Shown: positions 41,140 through 49,724 of the stretch, piece by piece | Layout: the number at the start of each line of letters is the position of its first letter | How positions within the stretch are numbered: position 1 is the first letter of the stretch | Source of the DNA: Cohnella lupini | Lineage (GTDB): Bacteria > Bacillota > Bacilli > Paenibacillales > Paenibacillaceae | NCBI RefSeq assembly: GCF_003386205.1 | Contig: NZ_QRDY01000018.1 | Span: 43,796-107,795, forward strand | Direction of reading: 5' to 3' | DNA length: 64,000 bases | Notes under the pieces: generated by a model | Told to the model about the DNA's origin: nothing | The model's database searches: none | What the model saw: the letters and a program-made list of their open reading frames with translations, nothing else | Program-made: the position numbers and the translations under genes

Positions 41140-42870
41140 TTAGTGAAAAGACGGCGTCGTTAAGTCTAGTTTCTCCCGAATGCCGCAAGCTTCGTCAATG
41201 CGGTTCGCATAACGGCTGATGCTGGCTTGGGAGACCCCGTAGCGATTGACCAGATCCGCGTACGTAACGGTTCTGCGATGCATCTTAGCCGTCCAATATT
41301 CCAAGGCTGCCGCCCATCCTAGAGACTTATGAAGCTTGGGGACTTCCGGGTAGACCCGGGATAGATAGTCGACCCACAACGTCATCATATCATGCTGCTG
41401 AACGACGTCGTATCGGCCCGACATGCCCTCGAGAGCATGCTCGAGCACAGCCTGCCAAGCGCTATCCCATACCGGAAGCTTCGCCGACTTTCGTCTCGCT
41501 TCCAAAGTCAGCGTTCGCCCGCTGAACGTCACGTTCAAGGAATCCTGCACCCCTATGGAACGCAGGACGAGAACGGCAACTCTTTTCAACTCGTCTTCCT
41601 CGTCCGCATCGATCAGGAAAGCCTTCAACGCATCGATCACTTCTTCGTCGGCTACGAGACCGAGCGCTTGTATAACCTGCACCTTCGTGCGGCGGTCTCC
41701 ATGGCGAAGCGCCCAGAAGAAGGACGAACGGATCAGCGGATCGCGCTTCAAGGCTTCCGTGACTTGACCCGGACTATTCTCCCACTGCTTGAATTGCTCT
41801 TCGAAGGGAAGATGGTAATGGTAATGAGTAGGCGGACTTTCCTCGCCCGTCCGTACCTTCTCCAGTCTCCGGAGGTAGAACGAAGGAACCGGCGATTCCG
41901 CATCCAGCTTCTCAGCCTGCTTCCAATGCTTCTCCGCGTCGTCGTATCTTTGCAGATTAACTGCGGCTACAGCCGCAAAATGGTGAAGGCTAGGCTCCCC
42001 GGACAGTTCGCCCGTCTTGAGTAACCGGCGGAAGTGGATATAAGCCTCGCGGTGCTCCCCGACGATTCCGAGCGTCGTTGCCATCTTGAACACGTGCTCC
42101 GGATGGAACGGCACCGTCTTGTTGAGCTTCTCGATCAACGAATGCAATGGACCTTCCTGATTGGAATGCTGATAGAAGATCGCGAGATTGCACAGGGCGT
42201 GCAAATTGCCGGGTTCCGCCTCGAGCACTTCGGTAATGGTGGTCACCGATTTCTCGAATTGGCCCATATAATAGTATGCCAGCCCCAGGTTATTTCTCGC
42301 CGCCAAGAAATCCGGCTCGCGTCCGATAATTTCTTCCAGCATGCTGACCGCTTCCGCGAATCTGCCCGCTTCCAGCAGTTCGCGGGCTTTGTCGTGCGCG
42401 TATATGTTTTCTTTCGCCTTTATGGTGACAAGCTTCGTCGGCCGGTTCAGCTCGTAATTAAGCAGATCGAGCAATTCATCCGACTCGTCAAGGAATTGCC
42501 CTTCCAGGTCGTTCTCGAGGTATCGGACAAGCGCCTCCTCGGCAGCTTCGTACAGCTCCATATTGGCGTAATTATTGGCTAAATAATAGTAGCATTCGGT
42601 CATAGCCGGATCGATCTGATCCAATACCGAGCGCAGAATGACGTTCGACTCCTCGTACCTTCCCATTTCGGACAGAATCCCCGCCATATTGCAGTGATTA
42701 ACCGGGTTCTCCGGCTCGTACTCCACCGCTCGGCGAAAATATTTAAGTGCCTTGTCGTAGTGGTAACGATCCAGCGACTGCACGGCACGTTCGAAGAAAA
42801 AGGTCGCGTCCAGACGCATCGGGATCACTTTGGGACGTCGGGGATTGGCCGCACGTTTCCGCTGACTCAT
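41140..42870 (-). CDS. TPR and HEAT-like repeat protein with C-terminal helix-turn-helix (YvcD-like)
   Basis: 576 residues from ATG at 42870 behind AGGAGGTG. The basic N-terminus (MSQRKRAANPRRPKV) leads into at least seven TPR units (about 30-330, e.g. YHYDKALKYFRRAVEYEPEN and AARNNLGLAYYYMGQFEKSV). A HEAT-like segment (about 375-450, with DRRTKVQVIQALGLVADEEV) follows, and a C-terminal HTH-like end (TVTYADLVNRYGVSQASISR). The combination suggests a scaffold that also touches nucleic acid, but no function is established. Same place as Bacillus yvcD, upstream of trxB. Confidence 0.85.
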   Translation of the reverse strand: MSQRKRAANPRRPKVIPMRLDATFFFERAVQSLDRYHYDKALKYFRRAVEYEPENPVNHCNMAGILSEMGRYEESNVILRSVLDQIDPAMTECYYYLANNYANMELYEAAEEALVRYLENDLEGQFLDESDELLDLLNYELNRPTKLVTIKAKENIYAHDKARELLEAGRFAEAVSMLEEIIGREPDFLAARNNLGLAYYYMGQFEKSVTTITEVLEAEPGNLHALCNLAIFYQHSNQEGPLHSLIEKLNKTVPFHPEHVFKMATTLGIVGEHREAYIHFRRLLKTGELSGEPSLHHFAAVAAVNLQRYDDAEKHWKQAEKLDAESPVPSFYLRRLEKVRTGEESPPTHYHYHLPFEEQFKQWENSPGQVTEALKRDPLIRSSFFWALRHGDRRTKVQVIQALGLVADEEVIDALKAFLIDADEEDELKRVAVLVLRSIGVQDSLNVTFSGRTLTLEARRKSAKLPVWDSAWQAVLEHALEGMSGRYDVVQQHDMMTLWVDYLSRVYPEVPKLHKSLGWAAALEYWTAKMHRRTVTYADLVNRYGVSQASISRYANRIDEACGIREKLDLTTPSFH

Positions 42871-42983
42871 CGGCAAGGCACCTCCTAGTTGTTCTGGAAC
42901 TCCATCAACCACGATTATAACACAGCATACGCCATCCATAAAATAAGACTCTGCTGGAAGTCGGGAACGACCGCGTCCTTAAA

Positions 42984-43033
42984 TAAATAAAGGGGTGTCC
43001 GCCAGGGCCTTATCGGCCTTCGGGACACCCCTC
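42984..43033 (-). terminator. Terminator after prs
   Basis: AGGGGTGTCC / GGACACCCCT stem with an extra inner GGCC hairpin, followed by TTTATTTATTT on the minus strand. Confidence 0.8.
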
Positions 43034-43051
43034 TAAGTTACCGGAATTTAA

Positions 43052-44005
43052 TTAAACGCCGGCGTTCTTGAACAACGTGCTTATCGAGCCGCCCTCCATG
43101 ATGATGCGCGTGGCTTCCGCCAGCATCGGCGCTACAGTGATGACCTTGAAGCGCGAGGAACGTTCTTCGGGCAACAGGATGGAGTCCGTAACGACGACCT
43201 CCTTGATATTCGGATGATCGAGCCGCTGCAGGGCAGGCCCCGAGAACAACGGATGCGTCGCGCATACGAATACGTCTTCCGCGCCGCGTTCCTTCAGTCC
43301 TTCCACGACGTTCACGATCGTCGTTCCGGTATCGATCATGTCTTCGATAATGATAGGCGTGTATCCTTCCACGTCTCCGATGACGTGAGTAATAACGGAT
43401 TCGTTATGCGCCGGACGTTTCTTGATCATGATGGCGAAGGCGCAATCCAACTGGTTCGCGAGCTTCTCGGCCGTCGACGCGCGTCCCGCATCCGGAGAAA
43501 CGACGACCGGGTTGCGAATGTCTTTGGCCTTCAAGTAATCGCTGATTAAGTCCAGTGCGGTCAAGTGATCTACCGGGATATTAAAGAAGCCTTGTATAGC
43601 CGGAGCATGCAGGTCAATCGTTACGATCCGGTGCGCGCCCACCGTCGTCAAGACATCGGCAACCATCTTCGCGGAGATCGGCTCGCGCGGAGCGGCTTTG
43701 CGTTCTTGCCGGGCATAGCCGTAATAAGGCAGTACGACATTGATGGTGCGGGCGGATGCCCTTTTCGCTGCATCGATCATGACCAGCAACTCAACGAAAT
43801 AGTCATTGATCGGATGCGATAACGATTGGACTAGGAAAACGTCGCAATTGCGAATCGTCTCCTCGAAGTGAACGTACACTTCGCCGCTCTTGAACCGGGA
43901 AAGTTTGATTTTCCCGAGCGGTAATCCGAGATTCTCGGCGATCTTGCTGGCCAATAACGGATTGGATGATCCCGAAAAGATACGAAGCTTGCTGCTGCTA
44001 TACAT
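43052..44005 (-). CDS. prs: Ribose-phosphate pyrophosphokinase, his-linked
   Basis: 317 residues from ATG at 44005 behind GGAGGGG. Makes PRPP from ribose 5-phosphate and ATP. Motifs: RFKSGEVYVHFEE, YYGYARQERKAAPREPI, TIDLHAPAIQGFF, VSPDAGRAS and the PRPP loop IIEDMIDTGTTI. Bacillus Prs has DHGG and DDIIDTAGT at the last two places (from memory), so this reads as a somewhat divergent paralogue rather than the glmU-linked housekeeping copy. It follows hisJ by 98 bases and may be cotranscribed with the his operon, supplying HisG with PRPP. Confidence 0.93.
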   Translation of the reverse strand: MYSSSKLRIFSGSSNPLLASKIAENLGLPLGKIKLSRFKSGEVYVHFEETIRNCDVFLVQSLSHPINDYFVELLVMIDAAKRASARTINVVLPYYGYARQERKAAPREPISAKMVADVLTTVGAHRIVTIDLHAPAIQGFFNIPVDHLTALDLISDYLKAKDIRNPVVVSPDAGRASTAEKLANQLDCAFAIMIKKRPAHNESVITHVIGDVEGYTPIIIEDMIDTGTTIVNVVEGLKERGAEDVFVCATHPLFSGPALQRLDHPNIKEVVVTDSILLPEERSSRFKVITVAPMLAEATRIIMEGGSISTLFKNAGV

Positions 44006-44103
44006 GTGCCCCTCCAAATTTAGCTCTTCAACACATTCACGTGTCGAAAACCGTCATTCATGCTACTTAGTCAAGCATCATTATACAGGAGTACGGATAT
44101 AAT

Positions 44104-44922
44104 TCAATAAGGTTTCATAACCCGTTTACGCCGCTCAAACGTAGCTATTTGCGCGTATCCGGCGTTTTTCAGCATCGTTCGGGCATCTGTCCCTTTTTGT
44201 CCGACTTTGTCGGGATGATGGGCGTCCGAACCGAAGGTTACCGGGATGTCGTAAGCCTTCGCGCGTTCCAGCATTCTTAAGGACGGATACATCTCTTTGC
44301 AAGGCGCGTGAATGCCCGCGGCATTCAGCTCGAAAGCCACGTCATGTTGCTTAATCGCTTGCAGGGCGGCGTTTTCCAAGGGGGTCGCGTCTTCTTCCGG
44401 ACGGAATCCGAAACGCTTGATCGCATCGACGTGACCGATGTAATCGTACAACCCGGTGGCGGCCGCTTTCTGTATCGCATCGAAATATTGCTCGTATGCG
44501 CCTATGACGCTCCGGCCTTCCCACTGATGAACTTGTCGGAAATCCGTCACATCCCACGTTCCCAGAAAATGGACGGAGCCGATCACGTAATCCCAAGGAT
44601 AACCATTCACGATGGCTTCGATCTTCTCTTCGTAGCCTTCTATGAAGTCCCCCTCGAGGCCGACTCTAACGGCTATCCGGTCCTTATATTTCTCCTGCAA
44701 GCGCAAGCATTCCTCCACATAACGCGGGAGCTCCTCCATCGACATCGCGATGTCGGGATGCTCCTCGGGGCTAACGTGGATGAGCGGCATATGATCGGAT
44801 AGCCCGATTTGCTCCAGTCCTTGGTCTATGGCGCTCAGGACGTACTCTTCCAACGTTCCGACCGCGTGGCCGCAACGATAATTGTGCGTATGGTAGTCGA
44901 TAGGCATGCCTTTCGAGGTCAT
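44104..44922 (-). CDS. hisJ: Histidinol-phosphatase, PHP family
   Basis: 272 residues from ATG at 44922 (AGGTGAAG upstream; GTG at 44931 is an alternative). PHP metal motifs: IDYHTHNYRCGHA, GLSDHMPLIH, VGLEGDFIEG, VIGSVHFLG, GHVDAIKRFG and TFGSDAHHPDKVG. Removes phosphate from histidinol phosphate, the step before HisD. It ends the his operon proper. Confidence 0.95.
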   Translation of the reverse strand: MTSKGMPIDYHTHNYRCGHAVGTLEEYVLSAIDQGLEQIGLSDHMPLIHVSPEEHPDIAMSMEELPRYVEECLRLQEKYKDRIAVRVGLEGDFIEGYEEKIEAIVNGYPWDYVIGSVHFLGTWDVTDFRQVHQWEGRSVIGAYEQYFDAIQKAAATGLYDYIGHVDAIKRFGFRPEEDATPLENAALQAIKQHDVAFELNAAGIHAPCKEMYPSLRMLERAKAYDIPVTFGSDAHHPDKVGQKGTDARTMLKNAGYAQIATFERRKRVMKPY

Positions 44923-44931
44923 CGTCTTCAC

Positions 44932-45603
44932 CTAGTCTTTCTTAACCGGCTTCCTATGCCGGAATTCGAGCTCCTGCAGGACGCCGTCGAACGGGATGCC
45001 TTGCTCGCGCAGAAGAACCATCAGGTGGAAGATCAGGTCGGCCGCTTCGCAACGAAGCTCGTCTTGGTCGCGGTTCTTCGCCGCGATGATGACTTCCGCC
45101 GTTTCCTCTCCGACCTTCTTCAGGATTTTGTCGACGCCCTTCTCGAACAGATAGGTCGTATAAGCGCCTTCCGGACGCTCCGCGTCCCTCTGCGCGATCG
45201 TCGCTTCGAGGCGGCTCAACGGGCCGAACCGGTCTTCTACCGGAGCCGGAGACGCTTGCGCTTCGCCGGTCAACGATCCGTCGCGGTAGAAGCAGCTATA
45301 AGCTCCCGTATGACACGCCGGGCCTTTCTGGTTGACTTTCACGAGCAGCGTATCGCCGTCGCAGTCGTAGTGCAAGGAAACGATTTGCTGCGTATTGCCG
45401 CTAGTCGCCCCTTTATTCCATAGCTCGCCGCGTGATCGGCTCCAGAACCAAGTTTGCCCGCTCTCCAGAGATAACCGAAGGGACTCTTCGTTCATATATG
45501 CCAGCATCAACACTTCTTTGCTCAAGGCGTCCTGAACGACGGCTGGAACCAGCCCATCCGCGCTCCACTTGATTTGCTCCCATAAATGCTGCGATTGCGT
45601 CAT
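44932..45603 (-). CDS. hisI: Bifunctional phosphoribosyl-AMP cyclohydrolase/phosphoribosyl-ATP pyrophosphatase
   Basis: 223 residues. The HisI half (about 1-120) has EVLMLAYMNEESLRLSLE, WFWSRSRGELWNKG and the zinc-ligand YDCDGDTLLVKVNQKGPACHTG, here cited as DCDGDTLLV and GPACHTG. The HisE half (about 125-223) has TYLFEKGVDKILKKVGEE and the Glu-rich EETAEVIIAAKN. These are the second and third steps of histidine synthesis. Overlaps hisF by four bases. Confidence 0.96.
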   Translation of the reverse strand: MTQSQHLWEQIKWSADGLVPAVVQDALSKEVLMLAYMNEESLRLSLESGQTWFWSRSRGELWNKGATSGNTQQIVSLHYDCDGDTLLVKVNQKGPACHTGAYSCFYRDGSLTGEAQASPAPVEDRFGPLSRLEATIAQRDAERPEGAYTTYLFEKGVDKILKKVGEETAEVIIAAKNRDQDELRCEAADLIFHLMVLLREQGIPFDGVLQELEFRHRKPVKKD

Positions 45604-46358
45604 CGAACGTTCACTCCTTTACCGTGCAAGGCGGTCTTCACTTCTTGCACCGATACTTCCTTGTAGTGGAAAATACTCGCGGCCAGCGCGGCGTCGGCAA
45701 GCCCCTCCGCGAACACGTCCGCGAAGTGCCCGGCATTCCCAGCTCCCCCGGAGGCGATTACCGGAATACCGACGCTGCCGGAAACCGCGCTCGTCAGCTT
45801 GATATCGAAACCGTCCTTCGTTCCGTCCGCGTCCATGCTGGTGAGAAGTAGCTCACCCGCACCTCGGCGTTCTGCCTCGCGCGCCCATTCGATCGCGCGA
45901 ATGCCCGTCGCGTTGCGGCCGCCGTGGGTGAATACTTCCCACTCGCCCCATTCCGCGTTATACTTCGCGTCGATCGCGACGACGATACACTGCGTCCCGA
46001 AGGTTCTCGAGCCGTCCGTAATCAGATCCGGATTGCGGATCGCCGCCGTGTTAATGCCGATTTTGTCCGCTCCGGCTCTCAACAGCCGCTTCATGTCTTC
46101 GACCGCTGATATGCCGCCGCCGACCGTGAACGGAATCGTGATTTCGCCGGCGGTCCGGCGAACGACATCCACCATCGTCGCCCGGCCCTCTACGGAAGCC
46201 GAGATATCCAGGAACACAAGCTCATCCGCGCCTTCGCGATCGTAGATGGCCGCGAGCTCCACCGGGTCTCCGGCATCCCGCAGGTTCACGAAATTAACGC
46301 CTTTCACGACCCGTCCGTCCTTTACGTCCAAGCACGGGATGATTCTTTTCGCTAACAT
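45600..46358 (-). CDS. hisF: Imidazole glycerol phosphate synthase, cyclase subunit
   Basis: 252 residues, ATG at 46358. Barrel motifs: RIIPCLDVKDGRVVKGVNF with catalytic Asp11, TVGGGISAVEDM, VVAIDAKY, LLTSMDADGTKDGFD with catalytic Asp130 region, and VIASGGAGNAGHF. Joins with HisH to form imidazole glycerol phosphate. This subunit is of the usual bacterial type, unlike the neighbouring hisA. Confidence 0.97.
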   Translation of the reverse strand: MLAKRIIPCLDVKDGRVVKGVNFVNLRDAGDPVELAAIYDREGADELVFLDISASVEGRATMVDVVRRTAGEITIPFTVGGGISAVEDMKRLLRAGADKIGINTAAIRNPDLITDGSRTFGTQCIVVAIDAKYNAEWGEWEVFTHGGRNATGIRAIEWAREAERRGAGELLLTSMDADGTKDGFDIKLTSAVSGSVGIPVIASGGAGNAGHFADVFAEGLADAALAASIFHYKEVSVQEVKTALHGKGVNVR

Positions 46359-46382
46359 GCGGCGTTCCCCCCTTTTAGTACG

Positions 46383-47150
46383 TTATCGCGATTGCGACGG
46401 ATCGCAATAAGCAACGACTTCGCTGTAAGGCAACGCCCCTCCGAAAATATCGAGAGCGCTGCCGATCGTAATGTCCAGCTTGCCGTCCGTCAACTCGCGG
46501 AATCGTTCCAAGTCCGCGATCGAGCGCGCTCCGCCCGCGTACGTGGCCGGAATTGTCGCCCATTCGGCAAGCTTCTCCGCCAGCTTCTCCTGGACGCCTT
46601 CCCGCTTCCCCTCGACGTCGACGGCATGGATCAGAAACTCGTCGCAGTAGCTTTCCAGCTCCCGAACGTTCTCTTCGTTCACTTCCAGGTCGCTGAACTT
46701 TGTCCATTGGTTCGTCACCACGTACCATTTGCCATCGCGTTCCTTGCAGCTAAGGTCGAGCACGAGACGTTCCCGGCCGACCTCCGAAACGATCCGCCGC
46801 AGGTTATCCATCTGCAGCCGACCGTCCCGAAATACGTACGAAGTAACGATGACGTGCGAAGCCCCTTCGCTTAAGTAAGCTGCCGCGTTGTCCGCCGTTA
46901 TCCCGCCGCCGATCTGCAAACCGCCGGGATAAGCCCGCAGCGCGGACAAAGCCGCCTCTCTGTTGCCTTCGCCGAGCATGATGATATGCCCGCCGGTTAA
47001 TCCGTCTTGCTTATACAACGAAGCAAAGTAGTCCGCCCCCCGTTCGGAGACGAAGTTCTCCACGACCTTCGAGGCGTCCGCTTGCAGCGTTTCCCCGACG
47101 ATCTGCTTCACTTTTCCTTGATGAATATCGATGCAAGGTCTGAACCTCAA
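46383..47150 (-). CDS. hisA: ProFAR isomerase, eukaryotic (HIS6) type
   Basis: 255 residues; the start codon is TTG at 47150 with AGGA upstream. The sequence follows yeast/plant HIS6 rather than bacterial HisA: CIDIHQGKVKQIVGETL with catalytic Asp8, NFVSERGADYFASLYKQDGL, LQIGGGI, SHVIVTSYVFRDG, LVLDLSCKERDGKWYV, NQWTKFSDLEVNEENVREL, EFLIHAVDVEG with Asp178, TYAGGARSIADLERF and IGSALDIFGG. It catalyses the Amadori isomerisation of ProFAR to PRFAR. It sits exactly where bacterial hisA normally lies, between hisH and hisF, and no other hisA is in the operon, so it replaces the usual enzyme. See findings. Confidence 0.95.
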   Translation of the reverse strand: MRFRPCIDIHQGKVKQIVGETLQADASKVVENFVSERGADYFASLYKQDGLTGGHIIMLGEGNREAALSALRAYPGGLQIGGGITADNAAAYLSEGASHVIVTSYVFRDGRLQMDNLRRIVSEVGRERLVLDLSCKERDGKWYVVTNQWTKFSDLEVNEENVRELESYCDEFLIHAVDVEGKREGVQEKLAEKLAEWATIPATYAGGARSIADLERFRELTDGKLDITIGSALDIFGGALPYSEVVAYCDPSQSR

Positions 47151-47169
47151 AGCCCTCAGTCCTTTATTG

Positions 47170-47784
47170 TCATTTTCGCTTCGCGCCTGTCAGATCAGTG
47201 AAGTTGCGGAGCAGAGCCATGCCGAGATCGCCGCTCTTCTCCGGATGGAATTGCATCCCGAACAGATTGCCTCTTCCCACGATGGCCGTCACCGGCTGGT
47301 GATAATCCGCAACCGCCAGTAAATCCGAGCTTTGCTCGGGCAACGCATGGTAGGAATGCACGAAGTAGACGTGTCCAGGATCCACTCCCTCGAGCAACGG
47401 GCTCGTCTGCTTGAACGTCAGCTCGTTCCATCCCATATGCGGCACCTTATAGTCGCCTTGGAAACGGACGACGCGGCCCGGAAGCAAATCCAAGCCTCGG
47501 TGAACTCCGTGCTCTTCGCCTTCCGTGAACAGCAACTGCATGCCGAGACAAATACCGAGCAACGGCTTCCCGGATGCCGCATAAGCCTGCACCACATCCG
47601 CCAGTCCCGTGCCGCGCAGGTTGGCCATCGCGTCGCCGAACGCTCCGACGCCGGGAAGAATCGCTCCGTCGGCGGCGAGAATCGCCTCCGGGTCGGAGGT
47701 CACGACCATGTCGCGGCCCAGCCTTTCTACGGCTTTGCTGACGCTATGCAGGTTCCCCATGCCGTAGTCGATAATGGCGATCAC
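47170..47784 (-). CDS. hisH: Imidazole glycerol phosphate synthase, glutaminase subunit
   Basis: 204 residues, GTG start at 47784 with AAAGGAG upstream. Class I glutamine amidotransferase with DYGMGNLHSVSKA, LPGVGAFGDAM, nucleophile Cys in GKPLLGICLGMQLLF and the His/Glu pair in GMQFHPEKSG. Supplies ammonia to HisF. Confidence 0.97.
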   Translation of the reverse strand: MIAIIDYGMGNLHSVSKAVERLGRDMVVTSDPEAILAADGAILPGVGAFGDAMANLRGTGLADVVQAYAASGKPLLGICLGMQLLFTEGEEHGVHRGLDLLPGRVVRFQGDYKVPHMGWNELTFKQTSPLLEGVDPGHVYFVHSYHALPEQSSDLLAVADYHQPVTAIVGRGNLFGMQFHPEKSGDLGMALLRNFTDLTGAKRK

Positions 47785-48393
47785 TTACAACACTCCTTTG
47801 GTGGAAGGTACGCCTTTCACGCGCGGGTCGATCGAGGTCGCCTCGTCGAGGGCGCGCCCGAGCGCCTTGAATACCGCCTCGATCATGTGATGCGTATTGC
47901 GTCCATAGTGGACGATAACGTGCAAGGTGATACGCGCTTCTAAAGCTAGCTTCCACAGAAACTCGTGAACGAGCTCCGACGAGAAGCTTCCAACCGTTGC
48001 GGCAGGGAAATCGGCCCGTAATTCGAAATGAGGACGGTTGCTAATGTCGATAACGACTTGCGCAAGCGCTTCGTCCATCGGCACGAACACGCTGGCGTAA
48101 CGTTTAATGCCGGCTTTGTCTCCAAGCGCTTCGCGAAGCACCTGACCTAGGCAGATTCCGATATCCTCGACGGTGTGATGATCGTCGATGTCTACGTCGC
48201 CGCGAGCCTCGACCTTCAGATCGAATTGTCCATGCTTGGCAAACAAATCAAGCATATGGTTCAAGAACGGGACGTCGGTTTCGATGGAAACCGCACCGGT
48301 TCCGTCAACGCCCAAGGATAGCTGAATGTCCGTTTCGTTCGTCTTGCGGGATACCGCCGCGCTGCGGCCTGCTTTTGCTTGATCTTCGCTCAC
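47785..48393 (-). CDS. hisB: Imidazoleglycerol-phosphate dehydratase
   Basis: 202 residues, GTG start at 48393 overlapping the hisD stop. Metal-ligand motifs FLNHMLDLFAKHG, DDHHTVEDIGICLG, HELVHEFLW-like SELVHEFLWKLA and GRNTHHMIEAVFKALG. Monofunctional, without the phosphatase domain of the enterobacterial HisB; HisJ supplies that activity. Confidence 0.97.
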   Translation of the reverse strand: MSEDQAKAGRSAAVSRKTNETDIQLSLGVDGTGAVSIETDVPFLNHMLDLFAKHGQFDLKVEARGDVDIDDHHTVEDIGICLGQVLREALGDKAGIKRYASVFVPMDEALAQVVIDISNRPHFELRADFPAATVGSFSSELVHEFLWKLALEARITLHVIVHYGRNTHHMIEAVFKALGRALDEATSIDPRVKGVPSTKGVL

Positions 48394-49679
48394 TTTGCGT
48401 CCCTGCCTTCCAATCTGATTTCCACCGCGCGGGCATGGCCTTCCAGTCCCTCGTGGCGGGCGAGCGTGGCAATTCCTGCCGCGTCTCTGAACAACGCCTT
48501 CTTACTATATCGGATCAAGCTGGATTTCTTCAGAAAATCGTCCACGTTCAGCGGCGAGGAGAACCGTGCGGTTCCGTTCGTCGGCAGAATGTGGTTCGGA
48601 CCGGCGAAATAATCTCCTACCGGCTCGGAGCTGTACGGCCCCAGGAATATCGCTCCCGCCGTCTCGATTCTTCCGAGCAGATCGAGCGGATCCTCCGTCA
48701 TCACTTCCAGATGTTCCGGCGCCAGCTTGTTCACGACGTCCAGTCCTTCGTCCAGGCTGTCGACGACCAAGATCGCGCCGTATTGCTCGAGCGAGCGCCG
48801 AGCAATCTCGACCCGCGGCAGCGTAGCCACCTGCCGCTCCAGCTCCGACGCGACCGCGTCGGCTAGCCCCTGCGACGGCGTGACGAGCACCGCCGACGCC
48901 ATCTCATCGTGCTCCGCTTGCGACAGCATATCCGCGGCGATATACCGCGGATCCGCGCTGTCATCCGCCAGCACGACGATCTCGCTCGGGCCGGCGATGC
49001 TGTCGATGTCGACCGCGCCGTACACGGCGCGTTTCGCCAGCGCCACGTAGATGTTGCCGGGCCCGCAGACCTTGTCGACGGCGGGAATGCTCGCCGTCCC
49101 GTAAGCCAGCGCAGCTACCGCCTGCGCCCCTCCGACCCGGTACATCTCCGTCACGCCCGCTTCCGCGGCCGCCACCAGAATGTACGGGTCGATGCCTTCC
49201 TTGCCGCCGGTCGACGGCGGCGTCACCATCACGATCTCCGGCACGCCGGCCACCCTCGCCGGAAGCACGTTCATCAGCACGGACGACGGATACGCCGCCT
49301 TGCCTCCGGGCACGTAGAGCCCTACCCGCCTCAGCGGCCGGAGCACCATGCCCAGCATCGTGCCGTCTTCGGCAACGTCGATCCATGTTCCGCGCTTCTG
49401 CTTCTCATGGAACGCCGTTATGTTCGCGGCCGCTTGCCGCAGCGCGCTCAAAAACTCCGGCTCCACAAGCGCGTATGCTCCTTGGATCTCTTCGTCCGTA
49501 ACCCTTAACTGCCCCGGCTTCAGCGCGACTTTATCGAATTCCTCCGTAAATCTAAGAAGGGCTTCATCGCCCTCGAGCCGAACCGCGTTCACGATTTCCT
49601 TGACCGCCGCGTTCTGCTCCGGAGAGCCGTATTCGCTTTCCCGCTCCAGCCGGAAATCGGAAGCTTTCCCTACATACAT
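48390..49679 (-). CDS. hisD: Histidinol dehydrogenase
   Basis: 429 residues from ATG at 49679 (GGAGAG six bases upstream; a TTG two codons earlier is an alternative). Motifs: RVGLYVPGGKAAYPSSVLM, VGGAQAVAALAYGT, VCGPGNIYVALAKR, AGPSEIVVLADD, QAEHDEMASAVLVT and GPYSSEPVGDYFAGPNHILPT, here cited as VGDYFAGPNHILPT (zinc ligands). Two NAD-dependent oxidations from histidinol to histidine. Confidence 0.97.
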   Translation of the reverse strand: MYVGKASDFRLERESEYGSPEQNAAVKEIVNAVRLEGDEALLRFTEEFDKVALKPGQLRVTDEEIQGAYALVEPEFLSALRQAAANITAFHEKQKRGTWIDVAEDGTMLGMVLRPLRRVGLYVPGGKAAYPSSVLMNVLPARVAGVPEIVMVTPPSTGGKEGIDPYILVAAAEAGVTEMYRVGGAQAVAALAYGTASIPAVDKVCGPGNIYVALAKRAVYGAVDIDSIAGPSEIVVLADDSADPRYIAADMLSQAEHDEMASAVLVTPSQGLADAVASELERQVATLPRVEIARRSLEQYGAILVVDSLDEGLDVVNKLAPEHLEVMTEDPLDLLGRIETAGAIFLGPYSSEPVGDYFAGPNHILPTNGTARFSSPLNVDDFLKKSSLIRYSKKALFRDAAGIATLARHEGLEGHARAVEIRLEGRDAK

Positions 49680-49724
49680 CGCCAACTCTCCAATCCTCTA
49701 TCCTTGTTCTATCCTTGCTCATCC

